A stretch of 64,000 nt of DNA. It comes from Chloroflexota bacterium. Its GTDB lineage: Bacteria; Chloroflexota; Anaerolineae; 4572-78; J111. The notes below the pieces were generated by a model. It did no database searches and was not told the DNA's origin. It saw nothing but the letters and a program-made list of their open reading frames with translations. The stretch's first letter is position 1. The number at the start of each line of letters is the position of its first letter. Made by a program: the position numbers and the translations under genes. The DNA lies in assembly GCA_016860845.1 (NCBI GenBank), contig BOKF01000010.1, positions 124,001 through 188,000 of the forward strand, given 5' to 3'. This document shows positions 34,442 through 42,349 of the stretch, one piece after another.

Positions 34442-35782
34442 CTAAACGATTTTAGATTTTAGATTTGGATTTACGATTGATTTTATCCTGTTGGGTTCTG
34501 ACATCTCCAGCGGCCGGAGTTCCTGCCAGGTGGGAGATTGTTCCCCACGTAAGCCTACCATCCGAATCAGGGGCACAGTTTCGTCTCCACGAGCCAGCGC
34601 TCCCAGTTCGGCAAAGATGTGCTGTACGTCGGCATTGCGTAATTCGCGCCCACCTAAACCATAGATACGATTGATGATGGACGGCGCACTGCCGCGATAA
34701 TCGTACAGAGCAGAGCGAATTTCATGAAACATCGGCGCGCCCACTGCACCGGGGGCGTAGGAGCGATCCATCACCGCTACGGCCCGCAAACCCAACAACT
34801 GCCGTGCCACTTGCTCATCGGGGAAGGGCCGCACTACTCGCAGCCGCAGCAAACCAACTTTTTGGCCGGACTGGCGCAGTTGATCAATGACATCCTTCAC
34901 CCGGCCCGCCTCCGAACCCAAAATCACGATGGCAGTTTCGGCGTCTTCGAGCCGATAGGTATCTACCAACCCATAGCGGCGGCCAAAACGCTGCCCAAAT
35001 TCCGCCCCCACCTCCTCGACGACGTCGCGAGCACGTTCCATCCCGGCCTGCTGGCGCATCTTGTGTTCCATATAATAGGTCGGCGGATCGCTCAGGCCGT
35101 GACTTACCGGGTGATCCGGGTCAAGCAGCGTATATTCGGCTCGACACGGCCCAACGAAATCTTTAACCGCCTGATCATCTTCCAGGATCACATTTTCGCT
35201 GGTATGGGTCAGCAAAAAGCCATCCAGGCAGACCATAACCGGCAGCCGCACCCGTTCATCCTCGCCAATCCGAAACGCCTGGATAATATTGTCGTAGGCT
35301 TCCTGCACGCTTTCGCTGTAAAGTTGAATCCAACTGGCGTCACGCGCCCCCATCGCCTCGCCGTGGTCGGCAAAACCGTTGATCGGCGTGCTCAAAGCGC
35401 GATTGCCCACGGCCAGCACAATCGGCAGTTGTGAGCCGGAAGCAATGTAAAGCACCTCCCACATAAAAGCGAGGCCGTTGGCTGAGGTGGCGCTGACCAC
35501 CCGCGCCCCCGCCGCCGCGGCGCCCACCGCCGCACTCATGGCGCTGTGCTCGCTCTCCACGGCAATTAATTCGCACTGCATTTCGCCGTTGGCAATAAAA
35601 CCGGCCACCATTTCCATAATCTTGGTGGAAGGCGTGATGGGATAGCCCGGATAAACGTGCGGGTCCACCTGGCGCAGCGCATGTGCCACCGCCCCATTCC
35701 CACTCAAAACAACGTGCCGATTTTGGATTGACGATTGTGAATTTTGGATTGCGTCTTCTATAGGTGCTGATGTATTTACCAT
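34442..35782 (-). CDS. porA: 2-oxoacid:ferredoxin oxidoreductase alpha subunit (Por/Vor type), both ends repeat-derived
   Basis: A 446-residue alpha subunit with GYPITPSTKIMEMV, ESEHSAMSAAVGAAAAGA, SATSANGLAFMWEVLY and LRVVRPFPDEQVARQL. Both termini are unusual: residues about 8-22 (EDAIQNSQSSIQNRH) and the last ten (NPNLKSKIV) are coded by AT-rich dispersed repeats at 35716 and 34448. The catalytic core is intact. Substrate could be 2-oxoisovalerate, pyruvate or phenylglyoxylate. Confidence 0.93.
   Translation of the reverse strand: MVNTSAPIEDAIQNSQSSIQNRHVVLSGNGAVAHALRQVDPHVYPGYPITPSTKIMEMVAGFIANGEMQCELIAVESEHSAMSAAVGAAAAGARVVSATSANGLAFMWEVLYIASGSQLPIVLAVGNRALSTPINGFADHGEAMGARDASWIQLYSESVQEAYDNIIQAFRIGEDERVRLPVMVCLDGFLLTHTSENVILEDDQAVKDFVGPCRAEYTLLDPDHPVSHGLSDPPTYYMEHKMRQQAGMERARDVVEEVGAEFGQRFGRRYGLVDTYRLEDAETAIVILGSEAGRVKDVIDQLRQSGQKVGLLRLRVVRPFPDEQVARQLLGLRAVAVMDRSYAPGAVGAPMFHEIRSALYDYRGSAPSIINRIYGLGGRELRNADVQHIFAELGALARGDETVPLIRMVGLRGEQSPTWQELRPLEMSEPNRIKSIVNPNLKSKIV
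34448..34486. repeat. AT-rich repeat at porA 3' end
   Basis: CGATTTTAGATTTTAGATTTGGATTTACGATTG codes for the last residues of PorA (VNPNLKSKIV); the stop follows directly. Confidence 0.75.
35716..35757. repeat. AT-rich repeat in porA 5' end
   Basis: CCGATTTTGGATTGACGATTGTGAATTTTGG-type sequence coding for IQNSQSSIQNR near the PorA N-terminus. Confidence 0.7.
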
Positions 35783-35805
35783 AATAAAACATATCCCTTT
35801 ATTCA

Positions 35806-35885
35806 GTTTTGGATTTTAGATTGTGGTTTTCAGAAGGGGCGTCAATTCAAAAAATCTAAAATCCAAAATCGCAAATCTAAAATCA
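35806..35885. repeat. AT-rich repeat cluster between porD and porA
   Basis: TTTTGGATTTTAGATTGTGG on one side and several AAATCTAAAATCCAAAATC units on the other, in opposite orientation, fill the 100-bp porD-porA gap. Confidence 0.75.
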
Positions 35886-36221
35886 GGTAAAGCGCCGCTC
35901 TTCAATCAACACCAAGGCGTTGACCATAGGGGGGCACTCTTTGACGCAAATACCACAGCCTTTGCAGTGGTCGTAATCAATGGCGGTCACCAGACCATTC
36001 TGCAAAATAAAGCAGGCGTCTGGGCAAGAAATCCAACAGTGCAAACACTGCACGCAGAGATTCAGGTCAAGCAGAGGGCGTTTGCCGCCGCCTCGCCAGT
36101 TCCCGGTATTGCGTGAGGCGGTGCTGCCGGCATCGGTTGATACCCCGCCGGGAGGTATTTCGTGCCAGAGCGGTAAATCCTCGTTTATCAGCAAATCTGC
36201 CGGTAAGCCGCCGCTAGACAT
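35883..36221 (-). CDS. porD: 2-oxoacid:ferredoxin oxidoreductase delta subunit (2x[4Fe-4S])
   Basis: A 112-residue ferredoxin-like subunit. Cluster motifs are CVQCLHCWISCPDAC and CKGCGICVKECP, preceded by a 45-residue variable N-terminus with WHEIPPGG. It carries electrons from the TPP centre to soluble ferredoxin. It overlaps porG by 8 bp, so the order G-D-A-B is one translationally coupled set. Confidence 0.93.
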   Translation of the reverse strand: MSSGGLPADLLINEDLPLWHEIPPGGVSTDAGSTASRNTGNWRGGGKRPLLDLNLCVQCLHCWISCPDACFILQNGLVTAIDYDHCKGCGICVKECPPMVNALVLIEERRFT

Positions 36222-36798
36222 AGGCCACCTCCTGGTAAGCCCGCCGCACTGCTTCGAGATTACCGGTCACTACTTTGGGCGAAAGTTTTTTACCGAGGGT
36301 CTCTTCCACTTCAGCGAGCAAGGTATCGAGGCTAATCAGGCTGGTCGCCCGCGCCACCGCGCCCAACATCGGGGTGTTGGGTTTGGCCAGGCCAAAACAA
36401 GCTACGGCAATCTGGGTTGCATCCACGCAAGCAATCCGCTGCCCATTGAGGCTTAATATTCGCCGCACTTCGGTTGGGGAATGAGTGGTATTGGCCAAGA
36501 TAATGCCATCCACAGCCACATTGGCCTCTACCGGAACTGCCCCCAGCAGAGAAGGATCAACCACAATGACCACGCTGGCTTCTTCCACCACGCCGTGAAC
36601 TCGAATAGGATAGGGACTAATTCGGTTAAAAGCTCGCAGCGGCGCCCCCATTCGTTCCGGCCCAAATTCGGGAAAGGCCTGCACATGTTTGCCTTCGCGC
36701 AGGGCCGCCGCCGCCAACATTTCGGCCGCAGTGACCGCGCCCTGCCCGGCACGGGAATGCCACCTGACCTCGACCATTCGCTCCATGACTCTTTCCAT
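36214..36798 (-). CDS. porG: 2-oxoacid:ferredoxin oxidoreductase gamma subunit (Por type)
   Basis: A 194-residue gamma subunit: EVRWHSRAGQGAVTAAEMLAAAAL, AFPEFGPERMGAPLRAFNRIS and the C-terminal KKLSPKVVTGNLEAVRRAY. Start codons at 36798 and 36777 (MVEVRWHSRAGQG) are both possible; AGGGGAG upstream favours the first. It is the first gene of the porGDAB set and lies 8 bp after the ferredoxin gene. Confidence 0.92.
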   Translation of the reverse strand: MERVMERMVEVRWHSRAGQGAVTAAEMLAAAALREGKHVQAFPEFGPERMGAPLRAFNRISPYPIRVHGVVEEASVVIVVDPSLLGAVPVEANVAVDGIILANTTHSPTEVRRILSLNGQRIACVDATQIAVACFGLAKPNTPMLGAVARATSLISLDTLLAEVEETLGKKLSPKVVTGNLEAVRRAYQEVAYV

Positions 36799-36806
36799 AA
36801 AAATAG

Positions 36807-37121
36807 TTATCTCCCCTCCCTCACGGTGATACAGAAATCAGGACAGACATCTTCACATTGGCGGCAGGCGGTGCAGAGTGCGGGATTATAGACCACCGCC
36901 ACCAGGCCCTCCAGACGATGGACATCAGGTATCGCTTTTAGCACCGCCTGGGGGCAGGCGTAGATGCACAGCTCACAGCCCGTGCAGAGATTATGATCAA
37001 TCACTACCGGCGTGCGCTTTTGCACAGCTTCAAACGGCTCCAACATACCCCCATTAAGAGCAAGGGTTGGCAAGACTTCTATCACCATAGTTTGCTTCCC
37101 CACATCAAAATCCCTGCCCAA
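36807..37121 (-). CDS. Ferredoxin-type 2x[4Fe-4S] protein (KorD/PorD-like)
   Basis: A 104-residue protein with CTGCELCIYACP and CTACRQCEDVCP motifs and a GGMLEPFEAVQKR N-terminal segment. A start at 37088 (MVIEVLPTLAL) would remove 11 residues. It stands in front of porG although PorD already exists, so it is probably the delta subunit for KorABC or a dedicated electron acceptor for the oxidoreductases of this cluster. Confidence 0.88.
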   Translation of the reverse strand: MGRDFDVGKQTMVIEVLPTLALNGGMLEPFEAVQKRTPVVIDHNLCTGCELCIYACPQAVLKAIPDVHRLEGLVAVVYNPALCTACRQCEDVCPDFCITVREGR

Positions 37122-37130
37122 AAGACCAAT

Positions 37131-37162
37131 CTAAAATCCAAAATCTAAAATCCAAAATCGGC
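37131..37162. repeat. AT-rich repeat before crotonase gene 1 stop
   Basis: CTAAAATCCAAAATCTAAAATCCAAAATC fills the gap to the ferredoxin gene. A matching copy lies at 37945, at the same position relative to crotonase gene 2, as expected if the gene and its flank were duplicated together. Confidence 0.8.
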
Positions 37163-37939
37163 TCACTGCCACTGCGGTTCACGTTTAGCCAGGTAAGCTC
37201 GCTTGCCTTCCTCGGCATCCAGGCTGTACTGGGTCTGTTCCTGCAATTCCAGGTAATATTGAAGGATAGCTTCATAATCCAGGTCGAAAGCCTGGTTCAG
37301 GACCAATTTACTCATGCGCGTCCCGGTGGAGCAAGCCCTGAGATAGCCCCGCGCCACTTCATCCAAATGGGCAAAGAAATCCTCCACCGGGGCCAGGTGA
37401 TCCACCAACCCAATTCGCTCCGCTTCCTCTCCGCTGAGATTGTGGCCGCCCAGGATGAGCTTTTTGGCCCGGCCCCAACCCACATAGCGCGGCAGCCGCC
37501 ATACGCTCAGCCCCGGAATGAGCGACTCTTTGATCGCTGGCAGGCCCAGTTGACAATCGGGCGTACTGACTCGAATATCGGCGGCCAGGGCCAGTTGCAG
37601 CGCCCCGCCCAGGCAGTAGCCGTGCATGCCCACCACCACAATTTTCTCCATCGTTTCAAAAAGGCGGAGGGCCTTTTCCCAACGTTGATGGTAGGTCATA
37701 TCAATCTCGTCGGCGGATAACTGTTTGAGATCAATCCCGGTTGAAAAAGCCCGGCCCTGGCCGCGAATAACCACCACCCGCACATCAGGATCGGCGTCCA
37801 GAGCCAGCGCCACCCGATTGAGTTGCACCGTGGCCTCATTATTCATCGCATTGAGGTAACGTTCCCGCGTGAACGTAACCCAGGCGAGCTTACCCTCTTT
37901 TTCCAGCCGCATAAATTCAAATTCAAGCAAAAGTTCCAT
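37163..37939 (-). CDS. Crotonase-fold (enoyl-CoA hydratase/isomerase family) protein 1
   Basis: A 258-residue crotonase-superfamily protein with the oxyanion-hole segments AFSTGIDLKQL and GYCLGGALQLALAADIRV. The two hydratase glutamates (Glu144 and Glu164 in the rat enzyme) appear replaced: the region reads STPDCQLGLPAIKES, with Pro and Ala at those places. Water addition by the classical mechanism is therefore unlikely; hydrolase, isomerase or C-C-cleaving activity is possible. It is a close paralogue of the next gene, including an identical C-terminal LDAEEGKRAYLAKREPQWQ. Confidence 0.88.
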   Translation of the reverse strand: MELLLEFEFMRLEKEGKLAWVTFTRERYLNAMNNEATVQLNRVALALDADPDVRVVVIRGQGRAFSTGIDLKQLSADEIDMTYHQRWEKALRLFETMEKIVVVGMHGYCLGGALQLALAADIRVSTPDCQLGLPAIKESLIPGLSVWRLPRYVGWGRAKKLILGGHNLSGEEAERIGLVDHLAPVEDFFAHLDEVARGYLRACSTGTRMSKLVLNQAFDLDYEAILQYYLELQEQTQYSLDAEEGKRAYLAKREPQWQ

Positions 37940-37944
37940 CTTCC

Positions 37945-37981
37945 ATCATCCAAAATCCAAAATCTAAAATCCAAAATTGGC
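37945..37981. repeat. AT-rich repeat between the two crotonase genes
   Basis: TCCAAAATCCAAAATCTAAAATCCAAAATTG, corresponding to the copy at 37131. Confidence 0.8.
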
Positions 37982-38758
37982 TCACTGCCACTGCGGTTCA
38001 CGTTTAGCCAGGTAAGCTCGCTTGCCTTCCTCGGCATCCAGGCTGTATTGGGTCTGTTCCTGCAAATCTAGATAATACTGAAGGCCGGACGAGTAATCCC
38101 GCGTAAATGCTTCGTTCAGCACCCGCTTGCTCATGCGCGTCCCGGTCGAGCAAGCCTTGAGGTATTCCCGCGCTACTTCATCCAGGTGGGCCAAGAAGTT
38201 CTCTGCCGGAGCCAGGTGATCCACCAACCCAATTCGCAGCGCCTCTTCGCCGTTGATATTCTGGCCGCCCAAAATCATCTTTTTGGCTCGTCCCCACCCG
38301 ATGTACTTGGGCAAGCGCCACGGACCTAAACCGGGAATGAGCGACTCCTTGATGGCAGGCAGGCCCATCTGGCAATCGGGCGTGCTCACCCGAATATCAG
38401 CGGCGATAGCCAGTTGCAAGCCGCCGCCCAGGCAGTAGCCGTGCATGCCGACCACCACAATTTTCTCCATCGTTTCAAAAAGATGGAGCGCCTTTTCCCA
38501 CAGTTTGAAGTAAGTCATGTTGATTTCGTCGGCGGCCAGCTCTTTCAGGTCAATGCCGGTACAAAACGCCCGCCCCTGACCGCGAATAACCACCACCCGC
38601 ACATCAGGATCGGCGTCCAGGGCCAGCCCCACCCGATTGAGTTGCCCCACGGCCGCATTGTTCATGGCGTTCAGGTAGCGTTCCCGCGTGAACGTAATCC
38701 AGGCCAGTTTGCCCTCTTTTTCCAGGCGCATGTGGTCAAATTCAAGCAAAAGTCCCAT
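37982..38758 (-). CDS. Crotonase-fold (enoyl-CoA hydratase/isomerase family) protein 2
   Basis: About 258 residues and a tandem duplicate of the gene above. It has AFCTGIDLKELAADE, GYCLGGGLQLAIAADIRV and the same STPDCQMGLPAIKES region lacking both hydratase glutamates. I prefer the start at 38758 (MGLLLEFDHMRLEKEG), which matches its paralogue and has GAGAGG upstream; an ATG at 38770 overlaps the thiolase stop as TGATG and is also possible. The 3' 90 bp are nearly identical to gene 1, suggesting recent duplication or gene conversion, while the middle has diverged. Confidence 0.88.
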   Translation of the reverse strand: MGLLLEFDHMRLEKEGKLAWITFTRERYLNAMNNAAVGQLNRVGLALDADPDVRVVVIRGQGRAFCTGIDLKELAADEINMTYFKLWEKALHLFETMEKIVVVGMHGYCLGGGLQLAIAADIRVSTPDCQMGLPAIKESLIPGLGPWRLPKYIGWGRAKKMILGGQNINGEEALRIGLVDHLAPAENFLAHLDEVAREYLKACSTGTRMSKRVLNEAFTRDYSSGLQYYLDLQEQTQYSLDAEEGKRAYLAKREPQWQ

Positions 38759-38769
38759 TTTGCCTCTCA

Positions 38770-39993
38770 TCAGCTCACTTTCACCACGAGGGCGGCAGCG
38801 GTATCGCCGGCGGCACAGCCGGTGAACAGGCCGTAGCCGCCGCCCAGCAGAGTCAACTCTTCAATCAGCTCGATGATGAGCCGCAGCCCGGTCGGCCCCT
38901 GGGGATGGCCCCAGATGAGCGAACAGCCGTAGTTGTTCATTCCTTCCAGGGGAATACCCAATTCCCGGCTGAGATAGCAATCATTCACCGCAAAAGGGTT
39001 GTGCGTTTTGATTGCCTTGATGTCCGACAGTCGCAGCCCGGCCCATTCCAGAGCGCGGCGGGCGGCAGGGACAGTTGCCTGGGGCATATAGCCTCTGGCC
39101 GCCCGGCCCTCGGCAAAGGCCAGCAGTTGAATCTCAAGCGACGGGTTGCGGCTCAGAGCGCGGGCCTGCTCCCGTGTGGCAACGATCAGCCCGGCGTTAC
39201 CGTCGGCGGGGTAGGTTTGCCCCCCAAAGGTAACGATTCCTTCCGGCAAAACCGGCTTGAGGCGCGCCAACCCCTCGGCGGTGGTGGGAAAAACGCCTTC
39301 GTCATCGGTTACTACCACTCCCCCCTTTGACCCCCCTTTAAGGGGGGGGTAGGGGGGGGTCTTGACCTCAATCGGTGTAACCATATATCGTTTGTGAAAG
39401 GCCGCGTCACCAGCCAACGCCTGCTGGTACTGGTTATAACGTATCAGCACCACCTCGTTCTGCTCCGCTGTAGAAATATTTGCTGCGCGGGCTACATTTT
39501 CCGCCGTTTCGAGCATACTGTTGCCGGCCAGGGGGTCGCAGTTAAAGTTGTCCCAGACCCAATCTTCGGCCTCGCCACGCCCGCCGGGACCCAGCGGGTT
39601 AGGATACAGGAGGTGCGGGCCGTTCGAGGTGCGGTCGGCGGCGAGGCAGAGAATAACCGGGGCAGCGTCCTGTTCCGTTTCGACCGCCTGGGCTGCGCTA
39701 CCCAGCACGCGGGCCGAGGTCGCGCAGGCCTGGGCAAAGGTTGGCCCGGTGATACCATCGGCTCCAATTAGCCCGGCCAGCCAGGGCGCACCGTAGAATG
39801 AACCTTTGGCCGGTACAGTTGTGCCAAAATATAGGTTTGTGAATACCTCCGGCGAAATATCTCGCGCCTGTAGAGCACGACGGGCAATCTCGGCGGCAAA
39901 GGTGAGCGGGTGTAGATTAGCAAAATTGCCCTGCCATTTAACAAAAGGGGTAGACCAGTAGCCACCGTAGGGGATGTAGGCTGCTTGAAACAT
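38770..39993 (-). CDS. Thiolase family protein with an in-frame palindromic repeat
   Basis: A 407-residue thiolase that cleaves or forms a 3-oxoacyl-CoA. The nucleophile Cys is in AQACATSARVL, the His in IWGHPQGPTGLR, and a late Cys in FTGCAAGDTAAAL; HNPFAVND replaces the usual NEAFA. Near residue 210 the sequence TPPYPPLKGGSKGGVV is coded by a CCCCTTAAAGGGG palindrome of a dispersed repeat family, probably forming a surface loop. With the SDR, MaoC and crotonases it makes up a beta-oxidation-like module. Confidence 0.9.
   Translation of the reverse strand: MFQAAYIPYGGYWSTPFVKWQGNFANLHPLTFAAEIARRALQARDISPEVFTNLYFGTTVPAKGSFYGAPWLAGLIGADGITGPTFAQACATSARVLGSAAQAVETEQDAAPVILCLAADRTSNGPHLLYPNPLGPGGRGEAEDWVWDNFNCDPLAGNSMLETAENVARAANISTAEQNEVVLIRYNQYQQALAGDAAFHKRYMVTPIEVKTPPYPPLKGGSKGGVVVTDDEGVFPTTAEGLARLKPVLPEGIVTFGGQTYPADGNAGLIVATREQARALSRNPSLEIQLLAFAEGRAARGYMPQATVPAARRALEWAGLRLSDIKAIKTHNPFAVNDCYLSRELGIPLEGMNNYGCSLIWGHPQGPTGLRLIIELIEELTLLGGGYGLFTGCAAGDTAAALVVKVS
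39318..39361. repeat. CCCCCCTTTAAGGGGGG palindromic repeat within thiolase gene
   Basis: A run of C/G blocks: CTCCCCCCTTTGACCCCCC, TTTAA, then GGGGGGGGTAGGGGGGGGT. It remains in frame and adds about 15 residues to the thiolase. Confidence 0.85.
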
Positions 39994-40004
39994 CGCTCAA
40001 CTCC

Positions 40005-40772
40005 TTAGACCCCAATGGTCATGCCGCCATCCACAAAAATAACCTGGCCGGTAATATAGGAGGCTTGGTCGCTGGCCAGAAAGGCGTGAACGGCGCCAAT
40101 CTCGTCGGCTTCAGCCAGTCTGCGATAGGGGATCTTTTCCAACAGGCCGGCCATCATCGCTTCGGGAATCGCGGCAGTCATGCGGGTTTTGACTCCACCC
40201 GGCGCAATGCAGTTGACGGCAATACCAAAACGAGCCCATTCCAGGGCCAGGGTACGGGTTAAGCCAATCAGACCGGCCTTTGAGGCGGCATAGTTGGCCT
40301 GGCCCACATTCCCCCGCACCGCCACCGATGCCGTGTTGACGATCCGGCCATATTTTTGGCGCATCATAGGAATGGCCGCCGCCTGAGCACAGAGCCAGGC
40401 CCCTTTCAGATTGACCTCTAAAACGGTGTCCCACTGCTCATCGCGCATCAATTTGACCTCGCCCTCTTTGAGCCGGGTGGTCAAGCCGTCGCGGGCGATG
40501 CCGGCGTTGTTGATGAGAATATCCAGCCGGCCAAACTGCTCCAGCGCCGTCTCGACCATCCGCTGGGCGTCTGCCCGTTCGGCCACGCTGCCTTCCACTA
40601 CCCTGGCCTTCCCGCCGACTTCACCAATTTCACGCTGTGTGGCTGCCAACCCCTCTGGGTCGAGGTCGCTCAACACCAGTTGTGCCCCCTCACGAACAAA
40701 GCGCAGCGCCGTTGCCCGTCCGATCCCATTGCCCGCACCGGTAATCAAAGCTACTTTTTCGGCTAACAACAT
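40005..40772 (-). CDS. SDR-family 3-hydroxyacyl-CoA/3-oxoacyl reductase (FabG-like)
   Basis: A 255-residue short-chain dehydrogenase. It shows the cofactor motif TGAGNGIG, NNAG, the catalytic Ser (NTASVAV), YAASK, and the C-terminal GQVIFVDGG. An Asp at the end of the second strand (LVLSDLDPEG) suggests NAD rather than NADP. Together with the adjacent thiolase and MaoC hydratase it would oxidise a 3-hydroxyacyl-CoA to the 3-oxo form. Confidence 0.92.
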   Translation of the reverse strand: MLLAEKVALITGAGNGIGRATALRFVREGAQLVLSDLDPEGLAATQREIGEVGGKARVVEGSVAERADAQRMVETALEQFGRLDILINNAGIARDGLTTRLKEGEVKLMRDEQWDTVLEVNLKGAWLCAQAAAIPMMRQKYGRIVNTASVAVRGNVGQANYAASKAGLIGLTRTLALEWARFGIAVNCIAPGGVKTRMTAAIPEAMMAGLLEKIPYRRLAEADEIGAVHAFLASDQASYITGQVIFVDGGMTIGV

Positions 40773-40782
40773 GACCCTCTCC

Positions 40783-40816
40783 GATTTTGGATTTTAGATT
40801 TTAGATTTTGGATTTG
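40783..40816. repeat. AT-rich repeat between SDR and MaoC genes
   Basis: CGATTTTGGATTTTAGATTTTAGATTTTGGATTTG, a plain copy of the main AT-rich family. Confidence 0.8.
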
Positions 40817-40841
40817 ATTCAGTCTTCTATTCGCCATTAGC

Positions 40842-41294
40842 TTATTTATCCCGCTTCATCAGCAGAGTCCACTCTCCATCAATGACCACTTCATCCCGTT
40901 GATTGCGCACCCGCGAGGCAAAAATCACCACGCCCCGGTCGGGTTTGGAACTCTCTTTTTTTTCCAAGACTTCCTGCTCCAGGTGGATCGTGTCGCCAAA
41001 CTTGACCGCGCCCTTGTAGCGGATTACCTGTTCCAACAGGGCCAGAGTGGTACCCTCAAAGATGCCGGTCCAATTGGCCATTCCGGTGGCCATAGATACA
41101 ATCAGCATGCCGTGGGCAATGCGCTCACCAAAGGGTGTCTCTTTACAAAACTCGGCGTTGGTGTGCAGCGGGTTGAAATCGCCGGAGAGGCCGGCAAAAG
41201 CCACCACATCGGCCTCGGTGACGGTGCGAGCCGCCGAGATGTATTTGGCCCCTATTTCAAATTGATCAAAGCTCAAGCCGCATGTATGGCTCAT
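40842..41294 (-). CDS. MaoC-type (R)-specific enoyl-CoA hydratase
   Basis: A 150-residue hot-dog-fold hydratase with the Asp/His active site in AGLSGDFNPLHTN and the RIAHGMLIVSMATG helix. It hydrates enoyl-CoA to (R)-3-hydroxyacyl-CoA. Since the two crotonases nearby seem to lack hydratase residues, this may be the real hydratase of the set. ACCTCC-type ribosome site lies just upstream of the start. Confidence 0.9.
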   Translation of the reverse strand: MSHTCGLSFDQFEIGAKYISAARTVTEADVVAFAGLSGDFNPLHTNAEFCKETPFGERIAHGMLIVSMATGMANWTGIFEGTTLALLEQVIRYKGAVKFGDTIHLEQEVLEKKESSKPDRGVVIFASRVRNQRDEVVIDGEWTLLMKRDK

Positions 41295-41311
41295 AGGTAT
41301 ACCTCCTGAGG

Positions 41312-41398
41312 GCAGTAATCAGTAGTCAGATTTCAGTAGCCAGTAACCAGATACCAGTAGTCAGATACCAGTAATCAGCAGCCAGATCAAAGTAGCAA
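41312..41398. repeat. CAGTAGTCAGATACCAG-type dispersed repeat
   Basis: At least seven degenerate CAGTARNCAG units in tandem between maoC and the PaaX-type gene; the longest copy of this family in the window. Confidence 0.8.
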
Positions 41399-41417
41399 GT
41401 GTCCTTTTGCGACCTTG

Positions 41418-42332
41418 CTACCTGCTACTCTGCAACTCTGCTATCTTTTGGGGCAAGGCGGTTTCTGGCTTTTCTGCTGTTGCTGTGTCTCTCTTCCCTT
41501 TAACTACTTCGTCCACAAACTGATTGGCGTAAGTTCCCAGTAATTGGCGGTAGGCTTCAAAAAGCTGGCGCGCCTGAAAGCCCAGCCAATCGGGTAATAA
41601 TAAGGCTGTCGGCAAGCCAGGGTCTTTCAGCGGGAAGGGTTGGAAATTGTAGGTGAGCCAGAAGCGGCGCACAAAGCACACCTCCGGCGATAAATGCACC
41701 CGGCCGTTACCCTGTCCCTGGCATTGTTCATATTCTGACTGGTAGCGGGCAATAAAATCTCGATACTCCGCCTCCAGGCCGGGTAAATCCCAACATTTCT
41801 GGATAAGTTCCTGCTCCGAGGTTAGCTCCATGCGCATACCCGAAAAAACCTCAACATATTTGCGCACATTCAACTCGTTAAAGATATTTTCCAACTCCAG
41901 CTTGCGATTGTGGGGCGACACCCAGGTTCCTGGGGCCAGGCGGCCAAAGCCCAACCAGATCAGCCGCTGGCGCAGGGCATGCCGCAGATTTTGTTCTTCT
42001 TCGGGCAAAGAGAAGACCACCACATGCCACAAACCGTCCCAATCGGTAAAGGGCGGCTCAAAGATGCGCCGCCCGCCTTCTTCCAGCAGCGCCCAACCGC
42101 GCGCCGTGAGGGAGTATTGGCTGCGCCGACCCTGCCGCCGGGCAATCAACCAGCCTTTGCGCGTCATCCGGGAGAGGGCCGAGCGGGCCGCCCGTTCGGT
42201 CACGCCTAACAGTTCCAGTAGATAGAGCAAATCGCTCATCCAAATAGCCCCGCCCCGCGGCAAAATGTAATCGCCAAATAGGGTGAACACCAGAAATTGG
42301 GTACGTACCACAGGTCGTTTCATCTCATCCAT
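41418..42332 (-). CDS. paaX: PaaX-type transcriptional repressor
   Basis: A 304-residue PaaX-family regulator. The N-terminal winged helix (FTLFGDYILPRGGAIWMSDLLYLLELLGV then SALSRMTRKGWL) is followed by the PaaX middle and C-terminal domains (FSLPEEEQNLRHALRQRL, GFGRLAPGTWVSPHN). Known PaaX proteins bind phenylacetyl-CoA and release the phenylacetate operon. No aerobic paaABCE oxygenase genes are here, so this one probably controls an anaerobic aryl-acetate cluster and may respond to the product of the nearby ligases or IorAB. Confidence 0.92.
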   Translation of the reverse strand: MDEMKRPVVRTQFLVFTLFGDYILPRGGAIWMSDLLYLLELLGVTERAARSALSRMTRKGWLIARRQGRRSQYSLTARGWALLEEGGRRIFEPPFTDWDGLWHVVVFSLPEEEQNLRHALRQRLIWLGFGRLAPGTWVSPHNRKLELENIFNELNVRKYVEVFSGMRMELTSEQELIQKCWDLPGLEAEYRDFIARYQSEYEQCQGQGNGRVHLSPEVCFVRRFWLTYNFQPFPLKDPGLPTALLLPDWLGFQARQLFEAYRQLLGTYANQFVDEVVKGKRDTATAEKPETALPQKIAELQSSR

Positions 42333-42349
42333 TTCTTCTCCAAGCTCCC

